A stretch of DNA of 64,000 nucleotides from Blumeriella jaapii. Lineage: Eukaryota > Ascomycota > Leotiomycetes > Helotiales > Drepanopezizaceae. A program made the translations under genes and the position numbers. The notes under the pieces were generated by a model. It saw nothing but the letters and a program-made list of their open reading frames with translations. It was not told the origin of the DNA and did not search any database. How positions within the stretch are numbered: the stretch's first letter is position 1; each line of letters opens with the position of its first letter. Location: contig VWND01000002.1 of the NCBI GenBank assembly GCA_009599575.1, forward strand, positions 1,054,001 through 1,118,000, given 5' to 3'. This document shows positions 10,830-22,017 of this stretch, in pieces.

Positions 10830-11829
10830 CTAGATGCCTATCTTTCTAAAAACTTCCTCCCAAAGCTCACACCCATCGCTACGCCCGGATTCCTCCATCT
10901 CAATTTCCGCTCGAATCAGCCTCCAACCCGGCCTCTTCAAGCCAACGATATCATTATCGCTCATGATCGGGGAAGCATTGTCCCTGAGCGCCAGCCTCCC
11001 CTCCCACCTCATCAACATCTCCTTCACTCTGCACCTCCTGCACGTTGCTCGCCACCAAACCGGGTCCGTCCGCTGCCATTCCTTCCACGCTGCGATGTGC
11101 TTTCGGGACATCCGTCTCTCGAAAGTACAGCGGCGGAAGGCGTAGGCCGGTTTGTACTTGAGGCAGGCTTCGCAACGGCGTAGATCGTGCCAGAGTGAGG
11201 TCTCGCCGGCGAGCAGCTGGAATAGAGGGCGGCACCAGCCTTCCGTTATGCCACTCATCCAGTACCACTGTCGTTTGTGTCAGTCAGCACGGCAAGACTA
11301 TGGGAATCAGAAATGGAGAGAAGAGAAGACTTACGTCGAACCAGCCGCACCAGACCCAGCAAAAGTCTAACTCGTTTCCGTCATCCGCATATCATACGGA
11401 TGACGGGCGACGGGATATACCCTGAAGAGGTTAGGACGAGTGTTGGGCCGGAAGTTCGACCCGAAGCACCGCGAGGCCGAGAACCTCGAATATTCCCGCT
11501 TTTCCTCCCAGTCGTCGACCACATCATGAAAGATGATGTGGAATGTGCGGCAGGTCAAGCCGAAAACGACCTGCGAAACAGGCGTTAGGGACAGCTCTTC
11601 GAAGATCTTGCGAGTTATCTCATATGGGAGATCGCAGATCTCGCGCCACGGCTGGTTCGCTTGTCTCGGTACCAGCGGCAGGGAGACGGCGGGTTTTGTG
11701 GCCCTGAGATTCAACAAACGTTAGTTATCATGTTGCAGGGGAAAGGGAAATGAGGGCAGTGACTCACTGCTCGTTGCCTAGATTCGCTTCCATGGTCTCG
11801 GTGACCTCGGAGACTCTTCCCGAATCCAT
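10830..11829 (-). CDS. F-box protein with Cys-rich C-terminal region
   Basis: Four exons: 11768-11829, 11421-11703, 11335-11370 and 10830-11267, with introns of 64, 50 and 67 bp (donors GTGAGT, GTATAT, GTAAGT; branch sites such as ATAACTAACG). Spliced length is 272 residues in one continuous frame. The F-box lies near residues 45-80 (ICDLPYEITRKIFEELSL, then LTCRTFHII). The middle exon encodes LDFCWVWCGWFD. The C-terminal part carries paired cysteines (RRCEACLKYKPAYAFRRC and TCRRCRVKEML), a pattern common in small fungal F-box proteins and possibly zinc-binding. F-box proteins recruit substrates to SCF ubiquitin ligases; this one's target is unknown. The 12-codon third exon and an in-frame stop inside intron 2 make it easy to miss. 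Confidence 0.82.
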
Positions 11830-12586
11830 CAAGGTCTTCGTTCTTTCCTCGGAATCCTCACGTTCTTGTGGGCGTGGATATGTGGTACTTTGGCAGGAAT
11901 TGGGATCGCACGTGAGTCGTGGGATGTTGTAGCGATGGAGTGTTCGACTCTGAGGGTTGAGATGCTGTTTTGGATGATGAGATGAGAAGAGAAGTTGGGG
12001 GGACCGCACTGATATTTATAGGGAGGAGATGGAGACAGGAGAGACTAGAGACTAGAGGGTGGCGTTAGGAAAGAGCGATTTGGACTGCGTTCTAGGTATT
12101 GTGGTGTCGTCGACAATAACAACGCATTCACTCGCGAGACCGAGTTTCTGTATGCAGCCAGACTTGCCCTTTCCGATCTGTGGGTTTTGCGAAAGGACTA
12201 AGGAAGTTCTCAAAGCGCTCTAGGACCTTTATGACGACTTGATTTCAAGAGACCAGCACGATTGAGCAATGAGAAAGAGGGATCCATAGGTACTAACTAA
12301 CACCCCATCCGAGGGCTTGTGGCATCGAGCACTTGCTGGTTCATTGGAACAAGGCAGTGAGGAATGGCACCGTAGCACTCCAACTGCGTGGGCTCTTGGG
12401 CGTGACTGCGCTCTAAGGCCGACTACTTCCTCCCAAACGCCCGGCATCAGAAACACCAACAGCGGCTAATGAGCAGACGGAGAAAGACTAACAAGGTCCA
12501 CTGAGGCGAGAGTGGAAATGGACAGGTAACGTAGATAGGAATGCCAGCATCATACAACACCTGTTAGTCCGGCTACAGATGGCTCT
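11830..12586. other. Intergenic between F-box gene and pseudogene
   Basis: About 750 bp. It should contain the promoter of the F-box gene (minus strand). No ORF with recognisable content, no tandem repeat. Confidence 0.45.
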
Positions 12587-13787
12587 TCACATCCCCTCCA
12601 GAACCTGCTTCTTGTGCACGAGCGGCACCGGGTTCGTCTTCAGCCAGCGATCCTTTCAGCAGTTCTCCGCGACCGACGCCGCCGTCTCTCGACACCCTCG
12701 GCATGGGAGTGCTCTTTCCAGCGCAAGTCCAGCACTTTCTGCTGCGGTTGCCGGACCCCATCGTCGCCCTGAGCGTAAGGTAGTTGAGTTGTACTTGAGT
12801 CTCGCCGGCAACATGACGCCGCTGCTCTCTCCATGGCCTACGCCTAGCGGGCCCACGTCGTGTCCAATGCCGTGGCTCCCGCCCATCGCCGCGCCTGAGG
12901 TGAGGCCTTTCATCGCGTCAAGTGCTTCCAGCATCGAATCTAGCCCGGCCTTCTCGTCCCGCCCATTCTTCTTGGTGAGTGGTAGGCTCGACACCAGCAA
13001 TCTGAGTCCCGAGGCAAACCTCTAGTCCGTCTCGGGCGTCGCCTTGCGGTGCCGAGAACACAGTCCCTCCACACGGTGATCCACGGCTCTGATGCCGGTG
13101 GAGAGCCAGATGCGCTCCGGCGTCAGATGCTGAGCGCTGGGTCCAAGATCACGAGATCAGCACCCATCGAAGGGGGTGAAAGGGAAGCCGTGTAGTCACT
13201 CCGCGTATCCGTGCCGCCCGCAAAGGGCAAATACTCCCTCCCTCCCTCTCTCCCCCCCAACGAGAGCGAGGTCGGAATATCGATGACAGGAATCCAGCAC
13301 GGCGCCAGGGTTTGCGGTTGCGCCTCCGCAGTCAGCTTCTCCAGACCATCAAGCGTCTCGACATGATTCGCTAACGCCCGCAGCATGCTCTTGTCAACAC
13401 GCCAGCTCCAACCACCATCACTTGCCAGCAGGAGAAGAAGTGACCAGACGAAAAACGTACGAGTGTAACAATCTTCGCCCCGTCCGTCAGACGTCTCGCC
13501 CCCTTCGCTCGCACCTCCCGCACAACGTCCAACACTGCATCCCACGGCGTGTGCGGCTCGATCCCCTTCCGGACGCCCACCACGGTCGCCCCCAGCGCCT
13601 CCGGAAGCCGCGTGAAGGCGTGCGTCTGGGAGATGGATCGCGAGACGACGATGTAGACTCGCGACGCGCCGAAGCTGGACGCGACGGGGTGAGCGCATGA
13701 TGTTGGGAGGGGGAGGCCGGTGGAGATGTGTGGTTTGGGGTGAGGCGGGAAAGCAGGGCGACACGATTCGCTGAGTGCGGCTGCCAT
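12587..13787 (-). pseudogene. Decayed iron-containing alcohol dehydrogenase / maleylacetate reductase
   Basis: Fragments of a group III (iron-type) dehydrogenase follow one another in family order on the minus strand. They are HPVASSFGASRVYIVVSRS, LTDGAKIVTL, ALANHVETLDGLEKL, IPVIDIPTSLS, FAGGTD, MGADLVILDPALS, TPERIWLSTGIRAVDH, SHGIGHDVGPLGVGHGESS and KDRWLKTNPVPLVHKKQ. The frame is broken repeatedly. The Gly-rich nucleotide-binding stretch normally preceding LTDGAK is missing. A G/A-rich insertion (about 13225-13255) follows IPTSLS. A frame change with TGA occurs at about 13123, an in-frame TAG at 13022-13024, and another TGA at 12656-12658 just before KDRW. The segment between about 12690 and 12830 is scrambled between two frames. 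One intron remains near 13370-13460. The catalytic GIGH/GVGHGE region survives. This is a dead copy, not a splicing artefact. Confidence 0.85.
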
Positions 13788-14412
13788 GGCGATGCCTTCG
13801 CCTTCCGGAGAGGTTGCGATCTAAAACAGTCCCTTGATACTTGAAGAACTAGAAGGCCTAGACAAAGCATTGCAGGTCGTTAGGGGAAAGCAGCCGAAGT
13901 CTTGTCGTACCTTGCTGAGCGGTTCACTGACTAACTGATCCCGCTTACCTCATCGAGGGGGAGCTTTGGCTCGTCACTACGAGACAGTCCACCGGACATC
14001 ACTACAGTACTGACATACTCCTGGTTCTATGGCCCACGGGCCTGGGCCTGTGGTCAACGCATCATCATTTCCATAGCTAAGAGATTCCACCCATCGCTTT
14101 CTACGAGTGACCCGAGACGCCTCCTTGGCAAGCCTGGGCAGTTATGAGGATTTCTCAAAACTAAACAAACACCGACCCGTATCGATTGCAACGCCGCCGA
14201 GAACAACTCCCCCCCCCCCCCCCCATTCGCGCCTGCCGCCATCCACCAGTTGCTCCATCAAGTCAACATACAAGTTGTTCGAATACGCCACCGCTACTGT
14301 GCAGAGAGATGCGAAGGAAAGTGCCTATCGGTTCCGAAAACGCGCTAATCGGGTCGCTCATAGTAGTGAAAAGGGTAGGGAAACGATTCGATGAGCCATC
14401 TGATGTCGTTGA
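13788..14412. other. Intergenic with poly-C tract
   Basis: About 620 bp between the pseudogene and the second F-box gene's 3' end. It contains a 16-base poly-C run (listed separately) and nothing else recognisable. Confidence 0.5.
14209..14224. repeat. Poly-C tract (16 C)
   Basis: Uninterrupted run of 16 C on the plus strand in an intergenic region; the minus strand is a G-run able to form G-quadruplex-type structure. Confidence 0.95.
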
Positions 14413-15503
14413 TCAGGTTGACGGGAAGTTAAAGGAAATGTCGTCCTGGTGGACTGATGTGGTTCTCAGCGGGTGGCGGCCGCAGCGCTTTGGCTTGCTG
14501 GGCTTTCCTCGATAGCAGGTTTGGTGGGTGGAATTGTGCTTGGCAGGCAATCCGAAGTTGACCTTCATCGAGCAGTACTCCAGCTCCTTCGGCATCCAGC
14601 TCTTGATGTGTTGGTGGAGCTCGCATCGATAGATGCCACACTGCTTGCATTCTTGCTTGCCGACGACCTCCTGCGCGCATCTGTTAGTGTGTGTTGTCTC
14701 GCAGAATTGGAAGCATTCTGTCCACTACTGCTCCCTTGCGAGGGTTTCGGCGGAAGGATTGACGTGGAAGCTTACCCAGGCAGATTCGAGTCGGTTTGGA
14801 CCGACCCGGCGAGTATTTAAAGGAATTCTGGTGCCGTGTATAGCGCGGTGGACAATATAAAGGGACGCTGATGCGAGACCGAGACAGGTAGAGTCGATGA
14901 GATCAAGGTGTCTGAAAATCTCGAGCTTGAGTCTAGGTTCCAAGGTCAGCAAGAGTTCGAGAGGAAGATAGATGCAACGGCATGTGTCCGTGTCAAACTG
15001 GGGAGCTCTGGACGTGATCGAAGCCCGGATCACTTACTCCGTCGGAAGACGATCGAGGGAGGAAGAGGCTCGTTGCTTAGGAATGAGTGACAGTCGGCGA
15101 ATCATGTCTGGCGTGACCATGAACTCCCATTCGATCTCTTCAGGGGTCGAAGGGATGTCGGTATCCTGGGGAAGTCAGTCATGTGACCGAGCACCTGTGT
15201 GCAGCAACGGGGGAATCGCGCACCGTGTTGGCCGACGGTTCCTCTTCCGCGTTCTTGCTCGAGGGAGAGCTCTGCACCGCAAAGGTGACCGTCGGCGTCG
15301 CTGGGTGAGGAACGAGTCCCATGTGCCGAAGCAGAGCAACATCCGCGGCGAGGCTTCTGCAAGACTGGGCCACGGATGAGAGGTCGTCGGCATCGAGTAG
15401 GACCAAGATGGAAAGGAAGATTTTGCCATGCTGTATTCCTCTAAAGCGTGTCAGCGCATCGGAAGTGCAAGCGGGCTGCTGGCACTTACAGGAGTGAAGA
15501 CAT
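14413..15503 (-). CDS. Five-exon F-box protein with Cys-rich tail
   Basis: Exons 15490-15503 (only 14 nt), 15224-15440, 15038-15165, 14776-14932 and 14413-14724; introns of 49, 58, 105, 51 bp. The joined frame is continuous for 275 residues. A first F-box-like helix set is encoded in exon 2 (GKIFLSILVLLDADDLSSVA). A canonical F-box is created across the exon 3/4 junction (LPTE joined to LKLEIFRHLDLIDSTCLGLA). The C-terminus has Cys pairs (FCETTHTNRC, ECKQCGIYRC) and ends in a basic PSKPKRCGRHP segment. Donors are GTAAGT except intron 2 (GTGCGC), chosen because it alone keeps phase; CTGAC branch sites precede several acceptors. Role inferred: SCF substrate adaptor, target unknown. It and the gene at 10.8 kb are of similar size but not obvious recent duplicates. 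Confidence 0.75.
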
Positions 15504-16841
15504 TGTGGGCGAGGGCAGAGGCGTGGTTGGATGTACAGTCCTGTGCTATGCTGTGGTGGACTGCACAGTAGGTAGATCGGTACCTAAGGTGAGGTAGGTA
15601 TGTACTGTACGTAAAGGTAGTTGAAGAAGAGGGCGCCGTATGCAATACGGCACATCTGAAGCCGGGTGGTATTTTGCTCAGACGGCGCAGTGTACCGCGG
15701 CAGATGAGGGTGAATAGGTACAGCACTGTGGAGTACGGTACAGTACTGTAGAAGTACAAGTCGTGAAGGCGAAGTACTTTACTTGGTGTTGGTAGACGAA
15801 TGTTTCGCAGCTACTGCACAGTACTGTAGCTGAGAACGTGACTTGCGATTGCCCGTCTCATTCTACCCGCCGACGGTCCGGAAAGCGCGTCGACTTGTGG
15901 AGGGTCTAAGGGATAGTCGAGTACAGATGACAGACAGGCAGACAGTACGGTCATGTATTTACATATAGCGTCATCTGTACAGTCTGTACCTCCCTCGCTC
16001 ATCACAGATACTGTACATACAGTAAAGTACTCTACAGTACATACACTCCAGTATTGGGTCACCCCAGCCTCGACCCTCTCACCGCCTGGTTGACGGGGGC
16101 CGACGGCGAAGATGCCAAATCAATTGCAAACATCGGCGCTGCGGCTTGGTTGCCATTAAAAGAAGATGGCCCCGGAATAGCAGTCTATTGACCTTACTCG
16201 AGACCATCATCTTCGTGTGTCTCCGGGTTGCGCGCGGTCGCACCGAACACGGTCGCGCTGTTAGCGCTGAGAGGAGCCTCGACGCTCGGGAGCACCAGGA
16301 AAGCTACAGTACTGTACTGTACATACAGTAGCTATCACGACTTTGGTGTGTCCAGTACTGTACAATACACACATACACACATACACACATACACACATAC
16401 ACACATACACACATACACACATACACACATACACACATACACACATACACACATACACACATACACACATACTTACATACTTCCTTACATACTTCCTTAC
16501 ATACATGAGTCAGCCAGCCTCCCAGCCACTTCGGGCCCAGATGAACAATGCAGCAAGCAGAAAGGTCATATGACGATGACAGTTCTGATAGCCAAGGTGA
16601 GCCCACGCAACTGCCGTCAAACCGATGTCAAAACCCAGGGACAAGATCCCAAATCATCTATGTAGACCTCAAGACCCAAACTCACACGGTCATCGGCGCA
16701 CAAGGTGAAGAGTTTGGTCAGGTGTTGTATCGCCGGGTCCTACAGTTCCCCGCGCAAGGCGACCCTATCTAGGCACCCTGGCACTGCGAACGAAACGCCT
16801 GTGACTCCATCCGGATACGTCGTACATGGTGCATCGCCCTC
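15504..16841. other. Intergenic with palindromic and tandem repeats
   Basis: About 1.3 kb between the second F-box gene and the dynein light chain gene. Rich in short CTGTAC/GTACAG palindromes (around 15736-15750, 15812-15825, 16304-16330, 16349-16362) and carrying the ACACACAT array listed separately. No supported gene. Confidence 0.6.
16364..16470. repeat. Microsatellite, 8-bp unit ACACACAT
   Basis: About 13 near-perfect tandem copies of an 8-bp unit (ACACACAT), flanked on the right by a looser ACTTACAT/ACTTCCTT array to about 16505. It explains the repetitive Thr-His-Ile and Cys-Val ORFs on both strands, which are not genes. Confidence 0.95.
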
Positions 16842-17506
16842 CTATATCGAAATCCAGATCACACTGATCACCACATCCAGGCCCTTGTTCTCGCCCCCCT
16901 CGTACTTGAAGCTCCACATGCCGTCCGTCTTTTCGTTCCAGTACGCTCCAGTCGCGCTGTGCATGCCTCGCCGTCCAACGTGCGGCTTCCCATCCGTTCC
17001 CGTAGCCCCATTCTTCGCATCGCTCGTCGTGATCGTAGCGCCGTCGGCCTCCGTCTTGGGCGCGGAGCTTTCGAGGGCCGCTTTGGCTTTGTTGAGAGAA
17101 GAAGTCGGGACCAGGTGCTGGATGATGGTGCTGTTCACGGCGTACTTGAACGAGGGCGTACCTCCAGTGGGCGAGGACTCGGATATCAGGGATCGCAGGA
17201 TTGAGTTCTGGGCAATCGGCGTGAGCAGGAAGGCGACGGACAGCGATCAAGGGTCACCCAACGATGATGGTGGTATTCCACGTCTCCGTCTTCGAATGCT
17301 CGTAGAACTCCGCGCTTCCCAACGCACTCTGGCAGGCCTGTTCTGGTCCTCAGCGCCGTCTGAGCTGCCAACGCGCCCATCGAATACCTACATCGTTCGC
17401 GATTTGCCTGAGTCGGGTGTATGAAATGGGCTATAGCAACGTCATCAGCCACCGATCGTACAAAGCGCCCAGAAGCACTCACCGGTGTCGCAGAGGAAGA
17501 GGCCAT
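16842..17506 (-). CDS. Tctex-1 family dynein light chain
   Basis: Accessory subunit of the cytoplasmic dynein motor, involved in cargo or intermediate-chain binding. Four exons: 17483-17506, 17392-17430, 17263-17337 and 16842-17207; introns of 52, 54 and 55 bp; spliced length 167 residues. The joined protein reads MASSSATP-PISYTRLRQIAND-ACQSALGSAEFYEHSKTETW and then NTTII-NSILRSLI, the Tctex N-terminal helices. A later segment GAYWNEKTDGMWSFKYEG precedes the terminal strand LDVVISVIWISI. A low-complexity Ala/Thr/Asp-rich insertion (about residues 85-120) makes it longer than animal Tctex1 (about 113). The third intron has an unusual GTTGGG donor, but phase and homology support it. Divergent from VTC1. 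Confidence 0.87.
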
Positions 17507-18023
17507 AGCTGCGGATGTCTCGTACAGGATCCCAAGGTCGCAGCAGCTCAACGGAGGGTGAACGAGGGGTATTCGCACTTGGAGTACAGCACAGTACTTA
17601 GGGAGCGCGCCTTGCTGTACGCTGTGACACGTGATCTGACTGGCGCATCTTTAGCAGAAGCTCGCTCGAGCCACTTGTGCCAGTGCAGCGTCCCCGTCTC
17701 CCGTCTAGACCACATTTCGCCTAGAGCCTGGAAGCACCAGACTCTTGTTGCATCTGCCACCACCTTTGCTTCTTCCCGCCTCCTCCATCATCACCACGAT
17801 TCTCCGATCTCTTGGTTCGCATCCAAAGCCTCATTTTCCATCTGTTGAGCCTCACGACTGGCCTCCCAGGTCTCACGCCGTTCAGCCCTCCGGTCGCCTT
17901 CCAAGCGCTCGATTCCTCCCGCCTGGAGTCCAATTTCGTGTCAGAATCACGACCAACCAGCATTTCCACGGTAGCACACGCGCTCGTACATAGGCACATA
18001 CACATACTCGGCTCACCGTCACC
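17507..18023. other. Shared upstream region, dynein light chain and VTC1
   Basis: About 520 bp between divergent start codons. Contains one CAGTACTTAGG palindrome-type element near 17592 and a C-rich leader before VTC1. No gene. Confidence 0.55.
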
Positions 18024-18483
18024 ATGTCCAGCGCGCCTCTCCTCCAACAAACGCCGGGTATGTGTAACTCCTCGATTGCCTCGAGGTCCCTGCGGTTGGC
18101 AGTCGGCTAATGAAGGAACAACAGGTAAGCGGATCGCGCTCCCAACCCGAGTTGAGCCCAAGGTCTTCTTTGCCAACGAGCGGACCTTCCTCTCATGGCT
18201 CAACTTTACCGTCATCCTCGGCGCTCTGGCAGTTGGCATGCTGAACTTTGGCGACAAGACGGCCTTCTGGTCTGCCATCGCCTTTACGCTGGTCGCGATG
18301 GCTGCCATGATCTATGCGCTGTGGACATACCATTGGAGGGCGAAGTCGATTCGACAGAGAGGGCAGGGCGGCTTTGACGACAAGGTTGGCCCGACCATGC
18401 TGGCGGTGGCGCTGATGGTTGCTGTGTCGGTCAATTTCATCCTGCGGGCTGTCAACTATGATGACATTGGAAAGAAGCACTGA
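18024..18483 (+). CDS. VTC1: Vacuolar transporter chaperone subunit 1
   Basis: Small membrane subunit of the VTC complex that makes polyphosphate at the vacuolar membrane. Exon 1 (18024-18057) encodes [12 protein letters not shown] and exon 2 (18125-18483) the rest; the 67-bp intron has donor GTATGT and acceptor ACAACAG. Spliced length is 130 residues, essentially the size of yeast Vtc1 (129). The DUF202-type core is clear: [20 protein letters not shown] followed by three hydrophobic helices ([46 protein letters not shown]). It has no SPX or catalytic domain, as expected for Vtc1. Divergent from the dynein light chain gene. Confidence 0.95.
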
Positions 18484-18836
18484 AGAGACGGGCCAGGGAA
18501 GACGTGGGACTGCGCTAAGCTGAGGGCTGTGGCTCAAGGTGGACGATGGCAGATGCTGGCAAGTTACGAGGTGGCGTAGTCAAGAGTCGGAATGCATTTA
18601 CATACGTGGACAACAAAACGTACGGCGTTGCGGGCATTGGGAGCTGTAATATAGCAGGCGGGCAAGGTGTACAATTGTAACATGATGGCCAAGGAGGCTT
18701 TTCTTTTGTCAATGCATTTCAATGATCTACAACCCAAATTCTCATCTCATGAAAGGGCAAAGCTGCCGGGTATCTCTGAAAATGCTGTGCAAACCCGACC
18801 CAACGCCAATTCTTCACAGCGACCGTTACATCTGCC
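18484..18836. other. Intergenic, convergent gene ends
   Basis: About 350 bp between the VTC1 stop and the Alba-gene stop; short 3' UTR space, nothing else seen. Confidence 0.5.
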
Positions 18837-19907
18837 TCAATCCTTTTTCTCAACTGCGTTGGTTTGTTCCCTGGGCACAAATCAGCGTAATCCAGAAGCA
18901 GAGTCACAAAAAGCACGTACCCATATGCCTTCCTCAGCGCTTCAACCCTCGTCCGCGAAAGATACAAACACATGTTCGGCACGCTCCTCACCTTCTCCCT
19001 GCCCTCGATGGCCCTCTCGAACGGCGTCTTCATCGTCTCGAAACCCTCTCCCTCTTCTTCTTCTTCTTCTTCTTCTTCCTCTGCAACCTCCATGCCCCCG
19101 CCCAACACACCACCACCACCGTCTCCCCTCCCCGCCTCTCCCTCGGCGGCCGTCTTCCTCGCCTCCACGACCTCCCCCACGACGCAATACTGGAACCACT
19201 TCCCGCCCTCCCTCGCAACCTCCCGCTTCACGATCTCCGCCACGGAGATCATCTTCGCGACCACGCCCGCCTTCGCGTACATCATCACCAGCTTCCCCTT
19301 CCCCTCCTTCTTCTTGTCGTTCGTCTGCCCGGGGTAGCAGAGCACACCCAAGCACCGCGTAACCTTCTTCTGTATCCTCCCCGAGCTCAGGATACTCATC
19401 TTCGTGACCTCCCACCCGTCTCCCTCTTTCTCGAGCCCCGCGAACACCATTGGCGGCGCGACGTTCCCATTCCCATTCCCGTTCCCGTTCGCACTGCCCC
19501 CCGTCCGCGGCTGCTGCTGCTGGTCCGAAGCAGACGAACCTCTCATCCCGCCTCCCTCCGTCGACAGCAGACGGCGCGCCAGCAACGGTACCGGGGACGT
19601 GTGCCTCCTTCGCGGTACTAGCTGCCCCCTCCTCAATCTCCAGCAGCGACGACTCGTCATCGAACCTTCCTCCATCCTGCCGCTCTCCGCTCTTCTCGCT
19701 TCCTTCGAGGACATCATGCGAGTTCTTGCTGCGCTTCGCCTGCCCTTGGTCTTGTGAGGATGCGGCGGCAGCGGGCCCGCGTTTGCGCTTCTTCCTCGTT
19801 TTGGGGCCCTCCTTGTCGGCGCGGTTTTGCGTGCTGGTGGTTGTAGTTGTGCGCACTGCCATTCCGGCTGCTGGGTCGCCGGAAGCGGGTTTCTCGGTGC
19901 GCGCCAT
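18837..19907 (-). CDS. Alba-like DNA/RNA-binding domain protein
   Basis: The start MARTEKPASGD at 19907 is followed by a basic, low-complexity N-terminus (RKKRKRGP). The Alba fold reads VTKMSILSSGRIQKKVTRCL, then GKLVMMYAKAGVVAKMISVA and EIVKREVAREGGKWFQY. A (GAA)n-encoded run of about ten Glu (around 19060-19085) precedes the conserved tail TPFERAIEGREKVR...MCLYLSRTRVEALRKAYG. The last intron, 18871-18920 (GTACGT...GCCCAG), joins YG to EQTNAVEKKD and a TGA at 18837-18839, giving the YGEQTN ending I recall from fungal members. A first intron must shift frame between about 19494 and 19586. Two models keep the frame (19520-19586, or 19494-19539 with donor GTTCGT) and I cannot choose. Role: nucleic-acid binding, possibly in RNase P/MRP-like or RNA regulation; uncertain. 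Confidence 0.8.
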
Positions 19908-20427
19908 TGTTTTCTGGTTCGGGGTTTGGGGTTCGGGGTTCGAGGTGATGTTGAGGTCGCGGGTTGGGGCTTATGATTGCGCATGTGCGAATTCTGAAAG
20001 TCGAGAGTGCAGGGCTGCGCGCCAAGCTTTAAGGATGACGACGAGGCTGAGATGTCGGTCTTTGGAACATTGAGAAACTTCAAGACGTGTGAGACGGATC
20101 ATAAGCGTGGGGAAACCGGTCCAGCTTCCTGTTGCCGAGGATGTGCTTTTTTTTCTTTTCTTTTTCTTGTTCTTCTGCACTCGACCCTATCGCGATGTGG
20201 CTAGGTACAGTACCTACTGTAGGTAGTTAAGCCAACAAGGCGAGCTAGACGAGGACCCATACCGAGCTGCTGAATCAACCCTTTTTTGATTCACTCCTCT
20301 TTTCCATCAAGGAAAAAAGCACACGTGTATCATATCACACTCTGAAGACCCCGCAAGGGAGCGCGTTTTTCTTTTCGTTCTCCCAAGTCTAACGGAGAGA
20401 AAACAGAAAGTCGCTTAAATTTGTTTA

Positions 20428-20448
20428 CCCCCCCCCCCCCCCCCCCCC
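20428..20448. repeat. Poly-C tract (21 C)
   Basis: Uninterrupted run of 21 C on the plus strand, flanked by TTTA and TTTCC. Confidence 0.95.
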
Positions 20449-20786
20449 TTTCCAAAGCTAAGCGAGCTGATCACAACCCCCGATCTGGCCCGTTGTCTAA
20501 CGGAAAGAACGATTCCCTCGACAATCGTGGATGGAATTTCTGTAACTCCTTTGAGCATGAGATGGTAACTTTTAAATCGCGAGTGAGAATATGGATACGT
20601 GGGTAATTATCTGTGTACTTTAGCTGTTGCGAGAGGGGGAAAGGGTGGGTGCTAACTTGTATTGCCTCTCTCATGGGGAGATTAGTTTCGATTTGGGGAT
20701 ATGGATCTTCGCGGGTAGGCTTGCGACAACAGTTGTACAGTATATGTGATACGGGTTGCGAAGCTGATGGTGGAAAGTAGTAAGTC

Positions 20787-20831
20787 GGGGGGGGGGGGGG
20801 GGGGGGGGGGTGGGGGGGGTTTTGGGGGGGG
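20787..20831. repeat. Poly-G tract (24 G plus two 8-G runs)
   Basis: G24, T, G8, TTTT, G8 on the plus strand: three consecutive G blocks, strongly G-quadruplex prone. Strand polarity is opposite to the C-run 340 bp upstream. Confidence 0.95.
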
Positions 20832-21767
20832 TATGGAGGTTTGTAGACATGTGTATCCTTTTCCCAGATGATTGCTCCACAGCAAGACCCCCTCCCCCCC
20901 CTCCAGCAAAAGTCGTGCCACTGTGAGAGAGCCATTTGAATTTATGCTGACCTTTGCCGACCAGGTGAGAGAGGGGCCGACCAGCTTGCGGCTCCGCCTT
21001 CTTCCACCATGCCTCGAAAGACAGACGCGATCGCAGCTTCGGTCGGGCAAAGTTGCATGATTCCAATCAACCTCAAAAAAAACGGAGTAGGTTAGCTTAT
21101 ATGAGACTTGTGAATGCCCGTTTTCCATTACGGCCGCGTGAGAAAGTATCGCTTATCCCTCACTGCTCACTGCACACACAGCAAAGCAACAAAGCCGAGA
21201 AAAGAAACGACCAACCCTCTGACCCCAAACCGCCACCCAGGAAGATCGCTCTCGCCGCATCCATAGCCTCCTCTCGAGACCCCGAAGTCTCCCAACTGCC
21301 TGCTCCGCTGTCAATTGAGATCGCGTTGAAACGCTCAGCCCAATCCCCGATACCAGCTAACTTAACGCTGCGAACCACTTAAGAAAACATCAAGCGCCAG
21401 GCGCCACTTCTGGAGCTGCTAAGTTCGGCGATGTCGATTTGGTCGGCCACCACATTTCTGCGGGCATGTTATCAGCGTGCTATTTCGGGATGTATCTCTC
21501 CAACAGCACCGTCGTTATGCAGTGCAAGGTGATCTACAGTACCAGATGATGCACGATGCCGACCTTGACAAAGATCCCAAGGCTGTGCTCTATTAGGTTA
21601 CTCTCCCGCCCTGCTTCTCCTCCCTTCCTTCTCGCCTATTCTCCAACTTCACACACACCATTTGGAGAATCCGGATCCCACGATGCTCTCTCTTGCACAC
21701 GCCTTCACGCGCGCGCTCCTGCAGTTCGGAAATCGGTTTCCGTCCTTGTCGTTGGGGGGAACACAGC

Positions 21768-21803
21768 TACCTACCTTAGGTAGGTAGGTACCTAGGTAGG
21801 TAG
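21768..21803. repeat. TAGGTAGG/CCTACCTA palindromic block
   Basis: Interleaved CTACCTAC and TAGGTAGG units including CTACCTTAGGTAG and TACCTAGGTA palindromes. Related blocks occur near 62671-62709 and, as GGTAGGTGGG arrays, at 38511-38604. Confidence 0.85.
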
Positions 21804-21903
21804 CTGCTCTTGCAAACCAGCACGTGGGCCCACGATATCCGTTTCGCAGCTGGCGCGAGGATCGCTGCATTTGCTCTGCATATTGTGTGTGCAGACCCTA
21901 CTA

Positions 21904-21922
21904 CCCCCCCCCCCCCCCCCCC
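21904..21922. repeat. Poly-C tract (19 C)
   Basis: Uninterrupted run of 19 C on the plus strand. Confidence 0.95.
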
Positions 21923-22017
21923 AAACAAGTCTCGGAAGCGTTCGCTGCTGTCGAGACTTCAGATGGTTCTCTGAAGCTGTTCTTCGATCGAGGCGGAGAC
22001 GCACCGTGGCCAGCGGC

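Noticed and set aside
16228..16665. ORFs with long Thr-His-Ile or Cys-Val-Tyr repeats on both strands
   Set aside because: They are translations of the ACACACAT microsatellite.
18942..19907. 321-residue minus-strand ORF read as one protein
   Set aside because: Only the N-terminal part is real; after about residue 105 it is the wrong frame of the Alba-domain exon.
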